A stretch of 64,000 nucleotides of DNA, taken from assembly GCA_963920575.1 (NCBI GenBank), contig OY986970.1:20963274-21027273 (forward strand). Reading direction: 5' to 3'. The stretch comes from Narthecium ossifragum (Eukaryota > Streptophyta > Magnoliopsida > Dioscoreales > Nartheciaceae). Shown here piece after piece: positions 33,559 to 43,519 of this stretch (positions are counted from its first letter, which is position 1; each line of letters starts with the position of its first letter). A program made the position numbers and the translations under genes. The notes beneath the pieces were generated by a model. That model worked only from the letters and a program-made list of their open reading frames with translations. It searched no databases and was not told the origin of the DNA.

Positions 33559-35304
33559 ATGGAAAACATAGAGGGACAAGCTACCAATAGGCCACCCTAC
33601 TTCAATGGTTCTAACTACAATTATTGGAAAACAAAGATGGAAATCTTTGTTCAATCCATGGACTATGAGGCATGGTTAGTAATTGAGGATGGACCTTATG
33701 TCCCGACCAAAACTGTTGATGGGAAAGATGTCCCAAAGACAAAGAGTGACTACACCCCAATTGACCTCAAAAACCTTCAAATTAATGTCAAGGCCAAAAG
33801 CTTTCTCTTTTGTGCCCTTAGCCCTAGTGAATTCAATAGAGTCTCCACATGCAAATCAGCAAAGGAGATATGGGATAAGCTTGAGGTTACATATGAGGGA
33901 ACTAGCCGGGTTAAAGAGTCAAAGATAAGTATGCTAGTACATGAGTATAAATTATTTTGCATGAAGAATGATGAGACTATTAGTGAGATGTTTACACGTT
34001 TTAATAACATATTAAATATGCTTGAATCTCTTGGAAGAACTTATGCTAATCATGAGATTGTGAGAAAGATCCTTAGGTGTCTACCTAAGTCGTGGGATCC
34101 CAAAGTGACAGCGATAGAAGAAGCCAAGGATCTATCCAAATTGTCACTAGATGAGCTCATGGGTTCCCTCATGACCTATGAGATGAATTTGAAGAGGAGC
34201 AACGAAGAGGGAGACAAAAAGAAGAAAACGGTTGCCTTCAAATCATCTAGCAAAGACTCATCCGATTCAAGCGATGGAGACGACGATGAGGAGTTGGCAA
34301 TGATATCAAGGAGAATACAAAAGATTTTCAAACGCCAAGGAGGAAAGAAATTCTTCAAGAAGAAATTCTTCAAAGGTGAAAGGTATAATCCTACTTCTTC
34401 TAACTCAAATGAAATAATATGTTATGAGTGTAGGAAGCCCGGACATATCAAGCTTGAATGTCCTCAACTCAAGAAGCCTTCAAGGAAGGAGTTCAATAGT
34501 AGGAAGGCAATGGTGGCTACTTGGGGAGAAAGCGATGTGGAGACTTCATCCGATGATGAAGAACAAGAGGTAGCCAACATATGCTTAATGGCACATGGAG
34601 ATGAGGAAGAAGAACAAAATGAGGTAGAGGATGAGCTTGCATTTGAAGAACTCTTTGATGCTTATCATGCTTTAGCAAATGATTTCAAATTCCTGAAAAA
34701 GAAATACTATGCTAATTGTAAGGACTTGAAGAAAGTAGAAGAAGAAAAAGTAGATGCCATGCATAAGATTGAAACTTTAGAAAAAGAAAATAAATGCATG
34801 CTAGAGAACAAGTCTTGTGACACAAATGACACACTTGAGGATGAACTCAAGGACACTCAATATGAGCTCACCATATTGAAAAATACGAATTATGATATGC
34901 AAAGAGAACTTATCTTCTTGAGGAAATCCAAGAGAGATCTCACTCTAGAGGTTAATGACCTAAAAATCACTATAGCCAAATTTGTGAAGAGTAGAGATAA
35001 ACTAGATGAGATCCTTGATAGCCAAAGGAACTCCTTGAACAAGGAAGGAATTGGCTACAACCCTAGGAAGGTGAACAACCAAAAGAAGACTAACTTTATT
35101 AAATCTTCTTCTCATCCTCCTAAGGTAACACAAGGACCTACATGTCATTATTGTTGCAAAGTAGGTCACATTGCACCTAGTTGCTATCTCATGAAGAATG
35201 CTAATGCTAAGAAAATCTGGTCACCTAGATATTCTTCTTCTCTTATGCATAGTACTAATGCAAATGGACCCAAAAAGATTTGGGTACCAAAAATCAAGGT
35301 TTGA
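33559..35304 (+). CDS. gag: Copia Gag polyprotein
   Basis: Intact 581-codon frame starting 50 bp after the primer binding site. Residues 10-200 form the UBN2/DUF4219-type Copia capsid (PPYFNGSNYNYWKTKMEIF, KEIWDKLEVTYEGTSRVK). A Lys/Ser/Asp-rich linker and a CCHC zinc knuckle (CYECRKPGHIKLEC, about residue 293) follow, then a long acidic coiled coil (about 345-495) and a second knuckle (CHYCCKVGHIAPSC, about 532), as in SIRE-type Gags. It forms the virus-like particle and packages element RNA. It ends at TGA 20 bp before the pol ATG. No internal lesion is seen, unlike pol. Confidence 0.94.
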   Translation: MENIEGQATNRPPYFNGSNYNYWKTKMEIFVQSMDYEAWLVIEDGPYVPTKTVDGKDVPKTKSDYTPIDLKNLQINVKAKSFLFCALSPSEFNRVSTCKSAKEIWDKLEVTYEGTSRVKESKISMLVHEYKLFCMKNDETISEMFTRFNNILNMLESLGRTYANHEIVRKILRCLPKSWDPKVTAIEEAKDLSKLSLDELMGSLMTYEMNLKRSNEEGDKKKKTVAFKSSSKDSSDSSDGDDDEELAMISRRIQKIFKRQGGKKFFKKKFFKGERYNPTSSNSNEIICYECRKPGHIKLECPQLKKPSRKEFNSRKAMVATWGESDVETSSDDEEQEVANICLMAHGDEEEEQNEVEDELAFEELFDAYHALANDFKFLKKKYYANCKDLKKVEEEKVDAMHKIETLEKENKCMLENKSCDTNDTLEDELKDTQYELTILKNTNYDMQRELIFLRKSKRDLTLEVNDLKITIAKFVKSRDKLDEILDSQRNSLNKEGIGYNPRKVNNQKKTNFIKSSSHPPKVTQGPTCHYCCKVGHIAPSCYLMKNANAKKIWSPRYSSSLMHSTNANGPKKIWVPKIKV

Positions 35305-35324
35305 TCTCCTATTTGTAGGATTGC

Positions 35325-38300
35325 ATGAGATCCAAGATCAAGACCAACTCAAAGGCTAAAAGATGGTACCTTGATAGTGGATGCTCAAGACATATGACGG
35401 GTGAAAGGAGCATGTTCTCAACCCTTCAACCTAAAGATGGAGGAATGGTGACTTTTGGCGATAATGGAAAAGGAAAAATTATTGGCATTGGCAATATTGG
35501 TAAAACCTCTTCCATTATTATTGAAAATGTTCTTTTAGTTGAAGGTTTGAAGCATAACTTGCTTAGCATTAGTCAACTATGTGATAGAGGTAACAAAGTT
35601 ATTTTTGAAGATTCAAAATGCTATGTTAAAAATGCTCATAGTGATAAAATCTTGCTAGTAGGACATCGTGATGGTAATGTATACACATTTTATCTTAATG
35701 ATCTTGTTTGCCATGATGATCTATGTCTTAGTGCTTTAAATGAAAATTCTTGGTTATGGCATAGAAGGCTTGGGCATGCTCACATGGATTTAATATCCAA
35801 ACTTTCTCGAAAAGACCTTGTTCTTGGACTTCCCAAGATCAAATTTGAGAAAGACAAGATTTGTGATGCATGTCAAAGAGGAAAACAAGTAAAATCCTCT
35901 TTCAAGTCTAAAGATGTAGTTTCTACCACAAGAGCACTAGAACTGATTCATATGAACCTTTTTGGGCCTACTAAACCAACTAGCTTAGGTGGTAGCTCAT
36001 ATGGATTTGTGTTAGTAGATGACTACACTAGATTCACATAGGTGATTTTCCTTGCACACAAAGATGAAGTCTTTGAGGAATTCACCAACTTTTGTAGAAG
36101 AGTCCAAAATGAGAAAGGTATTCTCATTACATGCATTAGAAGTGATAATGGAGGAGAATTCAAGAACTCCCTTCTAGAAAAGTTTTGTAATGACAACGGG
36201 ATTTCCCATAACTTCTCTTCACCTAGAACCCCTCAACAAAATGGTGTTGTTGAAAGGAAGAATAGAACCCTACAAGACATGGCTAGAACTTTATTATGTG
36301 AAAATAATCTTCCCAAGTATTTTTGGGCCGAAGCAATCAACACCTCTTGCCATGTGATAAATAGAGTAACCTTGAGACCCATTTTGAAGAAAACCCCTTA
36401 TGAGCTTTGGAAAGGAAGAATTCCAAATATTGGGTACTTCAGAGCTTTTGGTTGCAAATGTTTTATCTTGAACAATGACAAGGATACTCTTGGAAAATTT
36501 GATGCTAGATCCGATGAAGGAGTCTTTCTTGGATATTTGGGAAGAAGTAAAAGTTATAGAGTCTTCAATAAAAGGACTTTGGTGGTTGAAGAATCAATGC
36601 ATGTGACATTTGATGAAATGATTTTAATTCCTAGTAGAATTGATAATGGTATAAATGAGGAAAACCCAAATGACAAATCAAAAGACTTATTGGATGAAAC
36701 CCAAAATGATGTTGAAGAATTGAATGTTAGATTTGAGGAATCCCTTGAGATTATACCTAGTGATCAACATCATGAGTTGCCAAAGGATTGGAAGTATGCA
36801 TCTTCGCACCCAAAGGAATTAATAATTGGTGAACCATCAAGAGGAATCCAAACTAGATCTTCATTGAATACTTGTGCAAATCTAGCCTTCCTATCTCAAA
36901 TTGAGCCTAAAACGATAGAGGAAGCACTAGAGGATGATCATTGGATCCTAGCAATGCAAGAAGAGTTGAATCAATTTGAAAGAAATGAAGTTTGGAATTT
37001 GGTACCTAGACCTCATGATCATCCCGTTATAGGTACTAAATGGGTGTTTAGAAACAAGATGGATGAATCGGGAACAATTACAAGGAATAAAGCTAGACTA
37101 GTTGCAAAAGGGTTCAATCAACAAGAAGGAATTGATTTTGATGAGACTTTTGCACCGGTAGCTAGACTTGAGGCAATAAGACTACTTCTAGCTTTTGCAT
37201 CTTACAAAGATTTCAAATTATATCAAATGGATGTTAAGAGTGCCTTCTTGAATAGTTTACTAAAAGAAGAAGTCTATGTTGAACAACCCCCCGGTTTTGA
37301 AGACTATAAATTGAGGGATCATGTATTCAAACTCACTAAAGCCTTATATGGATTAAAACAAGCTCCTAGAGCTTGGTATGAAAGGCTTAGCAAATTCTTG
37401 ATGGATAATGATTTTTGTAGAGGAAAAATTGATACTACATTGTTTACCAAATCAAAAGGCAAAGACTTGCTCTTGGTTCAAATTTATGTTGATGATATCA
37501 TTTTTGGTTCTACAAATGATAAACTTTGTGAAGAATTTTCCACATGCATGCAAAGTGAGTTTGAAATGAGTTTAATGGGTGAACTCAATTATTTTCTTGG
37601 TTTCCAAATCATGCAAACTCGAGGAGGGATCTTTATTAATCAAGCTAAATACACTAGAGACCTACTCAAGAAATATGATTTTGTAGAATCCAAAATTTAT
37701 AGAACCCCCATGTGTACAACACTAAAGCTAGACAAGGATGAAGATGGGAAACCCGTTGAACAAACACTTTATAGAGGGATGATTGGTTCTTTACTCTATT
37801 TGACCGCTAGTAGGCCGGACATCATGTTTAGTGTTTGCCTTTGTGCAAGATATCAATCATGTCCTAAGGAATCTCATTTAGTTGCGGTCAAGAGGATCTT
37901 TAGATATCTAATAGGAACCCAAAATTATGGTTTGTGGTATCCTAGAAGATCATCTTTTGATCTAATTGGCTACTCCGATGCGGATTTTGCTGGATGTAGA
38001 CTTGATAGAAAAAGCACAAGTGGCACATGTCACTTTCTTGGTCATGCACTTGTTTCTTGGTTTTCTAAGAAGCAAAATTCAGTTGCTTTATCCACCGCCG
38101 AAGCGGAATATATTGCGGCGGGTAGTTGTTGTGCACAATTGCTTTGGATGAAAATGCAATTGGAAGATTATGAAATTCATGTAGGCAAAATGCCCATTAG
38201 ATGTGACAACACTAGTGCCATAAACTTATCTAAAAATCCCATCTTGCATTCTAGAACAAAGCACATAGAAATTAGACATCATTTCCTTCGTGATCATGAA

Positions 38301-38435
38301 CAAAAAGGAGATATTGCACTTGAGTTTGTTAGCACCGAACATCAAATTGCAGATATTCTAACTAAACCCTTGAGTGAAGAAAGAATTCTCTATCTACTAA
38401 GGGAGCTTGGGATGTCCAATGGATGTCCAAAATAA
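35325..38435 (+). pseudogene. pol: Copia Pol polyprotein with one stop and a lost integrase Asp
   Basis: The frame runs 1,036 codons with a single in-frame TAG at 36039-36041 (W expected in YTRFTW). Domains in order: aspartic protease (LDSGCSRHMTG), GAG-pre-integrase zinc (LWHRRLGHAH...CDACQRGKQ), integrase core, RT ([18 protein letters not shown] at about 37485) and RNase H ([27 protein letters not shown]). The first catalytic Asp of integrase, normally LIHMDLFGP, is Asn (AAC, 35955-35957). The second Asp (RSDNGGEF) and the Glu (VVERKNRT) are intact. Both changes are G to A. Pol is in a different frame from gag. Confidence 0.94.
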
Positions 38436-39070
38436 AGGAGCTAAAAGGAAAAGGTATGGTCACCTCTTTAACTGCTTTTCATACCATATTCTACTTGAAT
38501 GCTAAAGTTTGGTAAATTAAGTCAATATCATGATTAATTAGTGATTTTTGTCTCATAATATTAAGTTACACGTGCTTGCAAAGATTTGTGATGTTTTGAT
38601 TTAAAAATGATTTTAAATTGAATTTCAAAACTCACTTTCTGGGGATGACGGTCGATCCAGCCTTATTGACGGTCGACCGCCAAGTTCCTCGGATCGACCG
38701 TGGGATGTAATTTTTGGACCCATTGTGTGCCACGGTCGACCGCCAACTTCGTTGGATCGACCGTGCGACAAAATATGTGCGACGGTCGACCGCCAAGTAT
38801 TCGGATCGACCGTGCGACGTTCTTTTTAAACACAATGCTCGCGACGGTCGACCGCCAAGTTCCTACGGTCGACCGCCACGGCCCGTGTGACAACTTAAGT
38901 CGGGGCTTTTTCGTATTTTCCACTCAAATCTCCCCTTATAACTCCCGATCACCCTTCATTCATCTCCCTGGTTTGACCGTGCCCTAAGTCCTCAAAACGT
39001 CCGCCAAGCTCCTCCTCCTCTCTCTCAAGCCGATCTCCTCTTCCCCACTCAAAACCCTAACAAGCTGGAG
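38436..39070 (+). repeat. Inter-ORF region with second CGGTCGAC array
   Basis: At 38645-38878, ten or so copies of GACGGTCGACCGCCAAGT and GGATCGACCGTG alternate with spacers of 20-45 bp. The arms are the same as in the LTR U3 array but the spacers differ. The array is followed by a CT-rich stretch (38925-39060) leading to the ORF3 ATG, which could be a leader or acceptor region for a spliced ORF3 mRNA. Confidence 0.85.
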
Positions 39071-40300
39071 ATGCCTCGTACTAAGAATGTTGGCCCTCCA
39101 CCACCTGAGGAACCAAGTTCACCTGAGAAACGGAAGAAGGCAGCACCAAAGAAGCAAGCCGGGTCCAAGAAAGCTAAAGGAGCTCAAGGAGGTTCTTCAT
39201 CCAATCCTCAACCTACCCCCTCCTACGACGAGTACTTCTTCCTAGATATGGAGAGGTATAAATCCTGGCCTGATTTTAAGGATAAGTTCGTAGTCTCGGG
39301 TAGAGCCTTACAATTGCCCTTAAACAAAAAACATGTAGTTGAGAGATTCTTCACTGATATGGGATGGGACAAATTCCTAGAGATGCCTCAATACATCTAT
39401 CCTGAAATGATTAGGTATTTTTATTGCAATATGAGTGAGGATATAGATGATGAGGGATATGTAGCCATTACTAGCTATGTCTATGGTAATGAAATCAAAA
39501 TTACCATAGAATGGTTGAATGAGCTACTTAATGCACCTATTTCAGGAGAGTGCATTTACTTCACTTCCCATGAGGATCTAAATAGAGCTGATCATGATAA
39601 ACTAGGGAGAAAGGCAATCCTCAAGCCTCTACTAGTTGAGAAAATACCTATAGAACTAAATAGCCTCAACCAACAATTTAGGGAGCTTGCCCACTTCCTA
39701 GGAACAAACCTATTTCCCAAGCTTGGCCATCATGATAATCTGAAACCTATCCATGCCTATGTTCTTTCTTGCATGGTTAGGAGAAAACCTCTAAACCTAG
39801 GCTATCTAATTATCAAGGAAATGCTAAATCTAAATGCTAGGCAATCACTTCCTTTTGGGGGGCTCCTAACAAACATTTTCAAAGCCCTCACCCTAAACCT
39901 AGCCGAGGATGAACGCAAACCCCTTTCCCAACCCTTTAACAAATCCACCTACAAGAGGATGAAGGCCGCCAAACGAGCTTTAGGCCTCGGTTGGCCTCAG
40001 CTCAGTGCCGATGAGGATGATGAGCCTCAAGAGGAGCATGGAGAAGAAAATATAGGGGGAGAGCCTTTGCTTGAAGAACATCAGGGAGAAGCCTCTAGTA
40101 GCCGAGTTCGTTGAACCACGGCACAAAGGCTTGATGATCTTGAAGCTAGAATGGGGAGAATGGAAATGAGTCTCGAAGACATCAAGATTTCCCAAGCAAA
40201 CATCACCGGAGATCAAGCCAAAGTGTCTCAGCAACTTGATGAGATCTTCACCTACATCAAGACTGAATTTCCACCTAGCACTCCTTCAGAAAGCCTCTAG
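39071..40300 (+). pseudogene. Copia ORF3 in env-like position (putative plant transposon protein domain)
   Basis: The frame starts MPRTKNVGPPPPEEP with a Lys/Pro-rich basic N-terminus (residues 1-50). A globular domain follows with VVERFFTDMGWDKFLEMP and YPEMIRYFYCNM, then IKITIEWLNELLNAPISG, which resembles the domain called putative plant transposon protein (PF20167-like) common in SIRE, Athila and Tat third ORFs. After an acidic stretch an in-frame TGA (40112-40114, CGA expected) interrupts. The same frame then continues with a coiled-coil heptad segment (LDDLEARMGRMEMSLEDI) to TAG at 40300. No signal peptide or transmembrane segment is apparent, so an envelope role is not supported by sequence. 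Confidence 0.8.
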
Positions 40301-40819
40301 TTGATCCTAATCCTCCTTACCTCTTTTTGATAATGCCAAAGGGGGAGAAAAAGTGTGGTGTGATGAATGTCAAAGCCCTACATTTCTACATTTCTTACTT
40401 TTGTATTTTGAAAAACTTTGTTTTGAATTGAAAGTCTTGTAAGTTCAAAGTTTTCCAAATGATTTTGAATGGAAGTTGTATGGAAATGTTGAAACCTTTT
40501 GAATGAAATGAAGTTGTGTCTGGATAATTGCTTGATGTATCAATACAATGTTACTATGTTATAATTCCATATGAAATCACTTCATGAAAGCATAAATGTC
40601 ATTATTGAAAAGAAGTGAACATGCTAAAATCCAAACTATTATGTCAACATATCTTGAATGGAATTTTTAATATCATTTTAAAGATATATGACTTGTGTGC
40701 ATCTTGAAAACTGACTTTAGAACATATTTTTTGAAAGAAAAGGATGCATTGATTAAGGGGGAGTCAAGATATTTTATTATCACATTTAAAAGGATTGTCA
40801 TCATCAAAAAGGGGGAGAT
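40301..40819 (+). other. Copia 3' untranslated region and polypurine tract
   Basis: AT-rich non-coding sequence with GGGGGAG-type runs at 40341, 40757 and 40811. The last (AAAAAGGGGGAGA, 40806-40818) lies directly before the 3' LTR and serves as the polypurine tract for plus-strand priming. Confidence 0.85.
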
Positions 40820-41990
40820 TGTTGATCCTAACCTTGTTTTGATGATGCCAATATACACTAAATGATAAAATATATGTTTAATATTTATTACCTCTTTAAT
40901 TGGAGATATTAAATTCAATATTCAAGTGATTTTGTACTGACGGTCGATGCATGGATCGACCGTGGGAATGGGACGGTCGATCCATGGATCGACCGTGATG
41001 AATGGTTCATACATGGCTATATGCGTATTGACGCGACGGTCGATCGGTGCATCGACCGTCGGAAGCGTTTTTCTTGACAGAGGCTCACGGACGATGCGAC
41101 GGTCGATGTGGCGGTCGACCGTGGCGCATCAATGAACAAAGTGGAGACGCGACGGTCGATCGGTGCATCGACCGTCCGAAGCGTTTTTCTTGACAGAGGC
41201 TCACGGACGATGCGACGGTCGATGCGGCGGTCGACCGTGGCGCATATATGAAGAAAAGTCAAGGAGCGACGGTCGATCGGAGCATCGACCCTGGGAAGCG
41301 ACTTTCTCAACAGAGGCTCACGGACGATGTCACGGTCGATGTCACGGTCGACCGTGAGAGCGACGGACGATGCGTGGATCGACCGTCGACCAAAGAGACT
41401 GAGTTTTTTATACGTGACGGACGATGGACGGATCGACCGCCAGGAGCGCGCAGAGTAAAAAACTAGCCGTTGGAGAGTTGCAGGGAGCCGTTGGGGCTTC
41501 TTGTTGAGCTGGTTGAAGCCCATCTATAAGTAGTCTCTTCATGTAAACTTGCCACAACTTTTATCATTATTATTGAGATCATTTGAGCAAGTTTTAGGAA
41601 AGATTTCTACTTATTCTCCTTGAGCTAAAACCTTTGTAAACCTTCTTCAAGTGTGAAGAAGTATCTTGAGAGTTGTTCAAACAGCAAGTGGCTGTGATTG
41701 TAAGGTCACCAAGCACCAGAAAGCTTGGAGGAAAAGCTTGTAAGGGATTTGCAAGTAGTGGAACCTCAAGGGGAGCCTTGAGAGAAGTGGACATAGACCA
41801 AGAGTTGGGTCGAACCACTATAAATCGGTGTCATCTCTCTTACTCTTCTTTCAGTTAATGCTTGCATGCTATTATAGTTAAGTTTCATTTTGTTTACAAG
41901 CATTCTAGCTGTTAGATCCCCTTTTATCTGAATTTTCCATCAATCTAGTTTTTCGAAAAGAGTCCAATTCACCCCCCTCTTGGACCATCA
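40820..41990 (+). repeat. 3' LTR of the Copia element
   Basis: 1,171 bp, same termini as the 5' LTR and about 99.5 percent identical by eye. It contains the same U3 palindrome array (40939-41439) and TATA box (41525-41530). It is followed by CTAGC and the resumed chromovirus frame. Confidence 0.96.
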
Positions 41991-43445
41991 CTAGCCAGAG
42001 TGTTAGAGGCACAGCACAGTGACCCAGAGCTCGAGGAGGTACGCACAGCAGCGGGCACAGAGGGCACAGACGGAGACTGGGCAGTATCGCCAGACGGAGG
42101 GCTATGGTTCCGAGGCAGAGTAGCAGTTCCAGCAGATCCAGTTCTTCGAGACGACATTCTATGAGAGTTCCACCACTCTCGCTTTGCAGTTCATCCCGAC
42201 GACACCAAGATGTACCAGGATCTTCGGCGACAGTTCTGGTGGCGCGGGATGAAGAGGGCAGTGACGGAGTTCGTATCGCGCTGCCTTACCTGTCAGAAGG
42301 TTAAGGCAGAGCACCAGCGGACTCCGGGGTTACTACAGCCGCTTCCACTAGCTGAGTGGAAGTGGGAGCACATCACGATGGACTTCGTGACCAGGCTACC
42401 GAGGTCTCCTAGGGGGAATGACGCGATTTGGGTCATCGGTGATCGATTGACCAAATCGGCGCACTTCCTGCCTATGCGGACGACAGACACGTCTGACAGG
42501 TTGGCCGGTTTGTAGGTCCGAGAGGTAGTCAGACTACACGGGGTTCCTGTATCTATCGTGTCAGACCGTGACCCCATGTTCACCAGCAGGGTCTGGCGGG
42601 GCTTTCAGGAGGCAGTTGGCACACTCCTGACCTTCAGTACGGCGTTTCATCCGCAGACAGACGGGCAGTCAGATCAGACGATCCAGATCTTGGAGGACAT
42701 GCTGAGAGCATGTGTCCTCGACGCAGGAGGCAGCTGGGAGGAGCACGTTCCCTTGGTGGAGTTCGCCTACAACAACAGCTACCAGTCCAGTCTTGGAGTA
42801 GCTCCTTTCGAAGCGTTGTACGGTAGGCCGTGTCATTCCTCAGTGTCCTGGACAGAGGTTAAAGAGGCTTCACTCACCGGTCCAGACGTCGTCAGGAGGT
42901 CGTCAAAGAGGTTAGTGCAGATCAGGCAGAGGCTTCTGACGGCTCAGAGCCGACAGAAGAGCTATGCAGATCAGAGGCGACGACCGCTTGAGTTCGCAGT
43001 TGGCGACAGTGTGTTCCTACGGGCAGCACCGTACAGAGGGTCTGTTAGGTTTGGCAGCGGGGGCAAGTTGGCCCCGAGGTTCGTCGGGCCGTTTGAGATC
43101 TTAGAGAGGGTCGGCGAGGTAGCCTACCGCTTGGACTATCCCCAGCACATGTCTGCTGTGCACCCGACTTTTCACGTGTCGATGCTGAGGAAGTACCATC
43201 CCGACCCTTCGCATGTCGTCAGAGTGGACGACATCAAGCTTGAGTCAGACGCGACGTTCGTTGAGCAGCCTGTTCGAGTACTTGACCAGAGGGATCAGGT
43301 CTTGCGGGGCAAGACGATTCCCTTGGTCAAGGTACTGTGGAGGCACAGAGGCGTCGAGGAGATGACCTGAGAGCGCGAGGCGCGCATGCGGCAGGAGTAT
43401 CCGCACTTGTTCCCTTCTCGAGGTAACTTTTGTCCTGTCTTCTAG
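41991..43445 (+). pseudogene. pol: Chromovirus pol, part 2: integrase and chromodomain
   Basis: The frame continues from before the Copia insertion. The HHCC zinc module (FHHSRFAVH ... CLTCQK), the integrase core with Asp in ITMDFVTRLP, Asp in VSDRDPMF and the Gypsy HPQTDGQS motif follow. The catalytic Glu expected after DGQS is Asp (GAT 42672-42674). In-frame stops: TGA 42162-42164 (CGA expected), TAG 42513-42515 and TGA 43368-43370. The last replaces the conserved Trp of the chromodomain ([16 protein letters not shown]...EREARMRQEYPHLF). Chromovirus chromodomains target integration to heterochromatin. This copy cannot supply integrase. Confidence 0.93.
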
Positions 43446-43519
43446 TGTAGCTGTTTCTTTTGCTCCGAGCCCTACCTTTATCAAATCTCGGGACGAGATT
43501 TCCTTTAAGGGTATTAGGA

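Larger units (their letters stand above)
32324..41990 (+). mobile_element. Ty1-Copia retrotransposon, SIRE/Maximus-like, with third ORF
   Basis: A complete 9,667-bp element: LTRs of 1,171 bp each, initiator-Met-type primer binding site TGGTATCAGAGCT (33497-33509), gag, pol in Copia order (protease, integrase, RT, RNase H), a third ORF in the position of the SIRE env-like gene, a polypurine tract (40806-40818) and CTAGC target duplications. By eye the two LTRs differ at six positions, about 0.5 percent. At 1.3e-8 substitutions per site per year (a rate used for grasses) this is roughly 0.2 million years. Despite its youth, pol and ORF3 carry inactivating changes. Confidence 0.96.

Noticed and set aside
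36039..36041. TAG in Copia pol as programmed readthrough
   Set aside because: It replaces the conserved Trp in YTRFTW inside the integrase core, away from any gag-pol boundary, and coincides with loss of a catalytic Asp. A private nonsense mutation is simpler.
39071..40300. Copia ORF3 as an envelope glycoprotein
   Set aside because: No signal peptide, transmembrane segment or Cys-rich ectodomain is visible. The domain resembles the plant transposon protein family and ends in a coiled coil.
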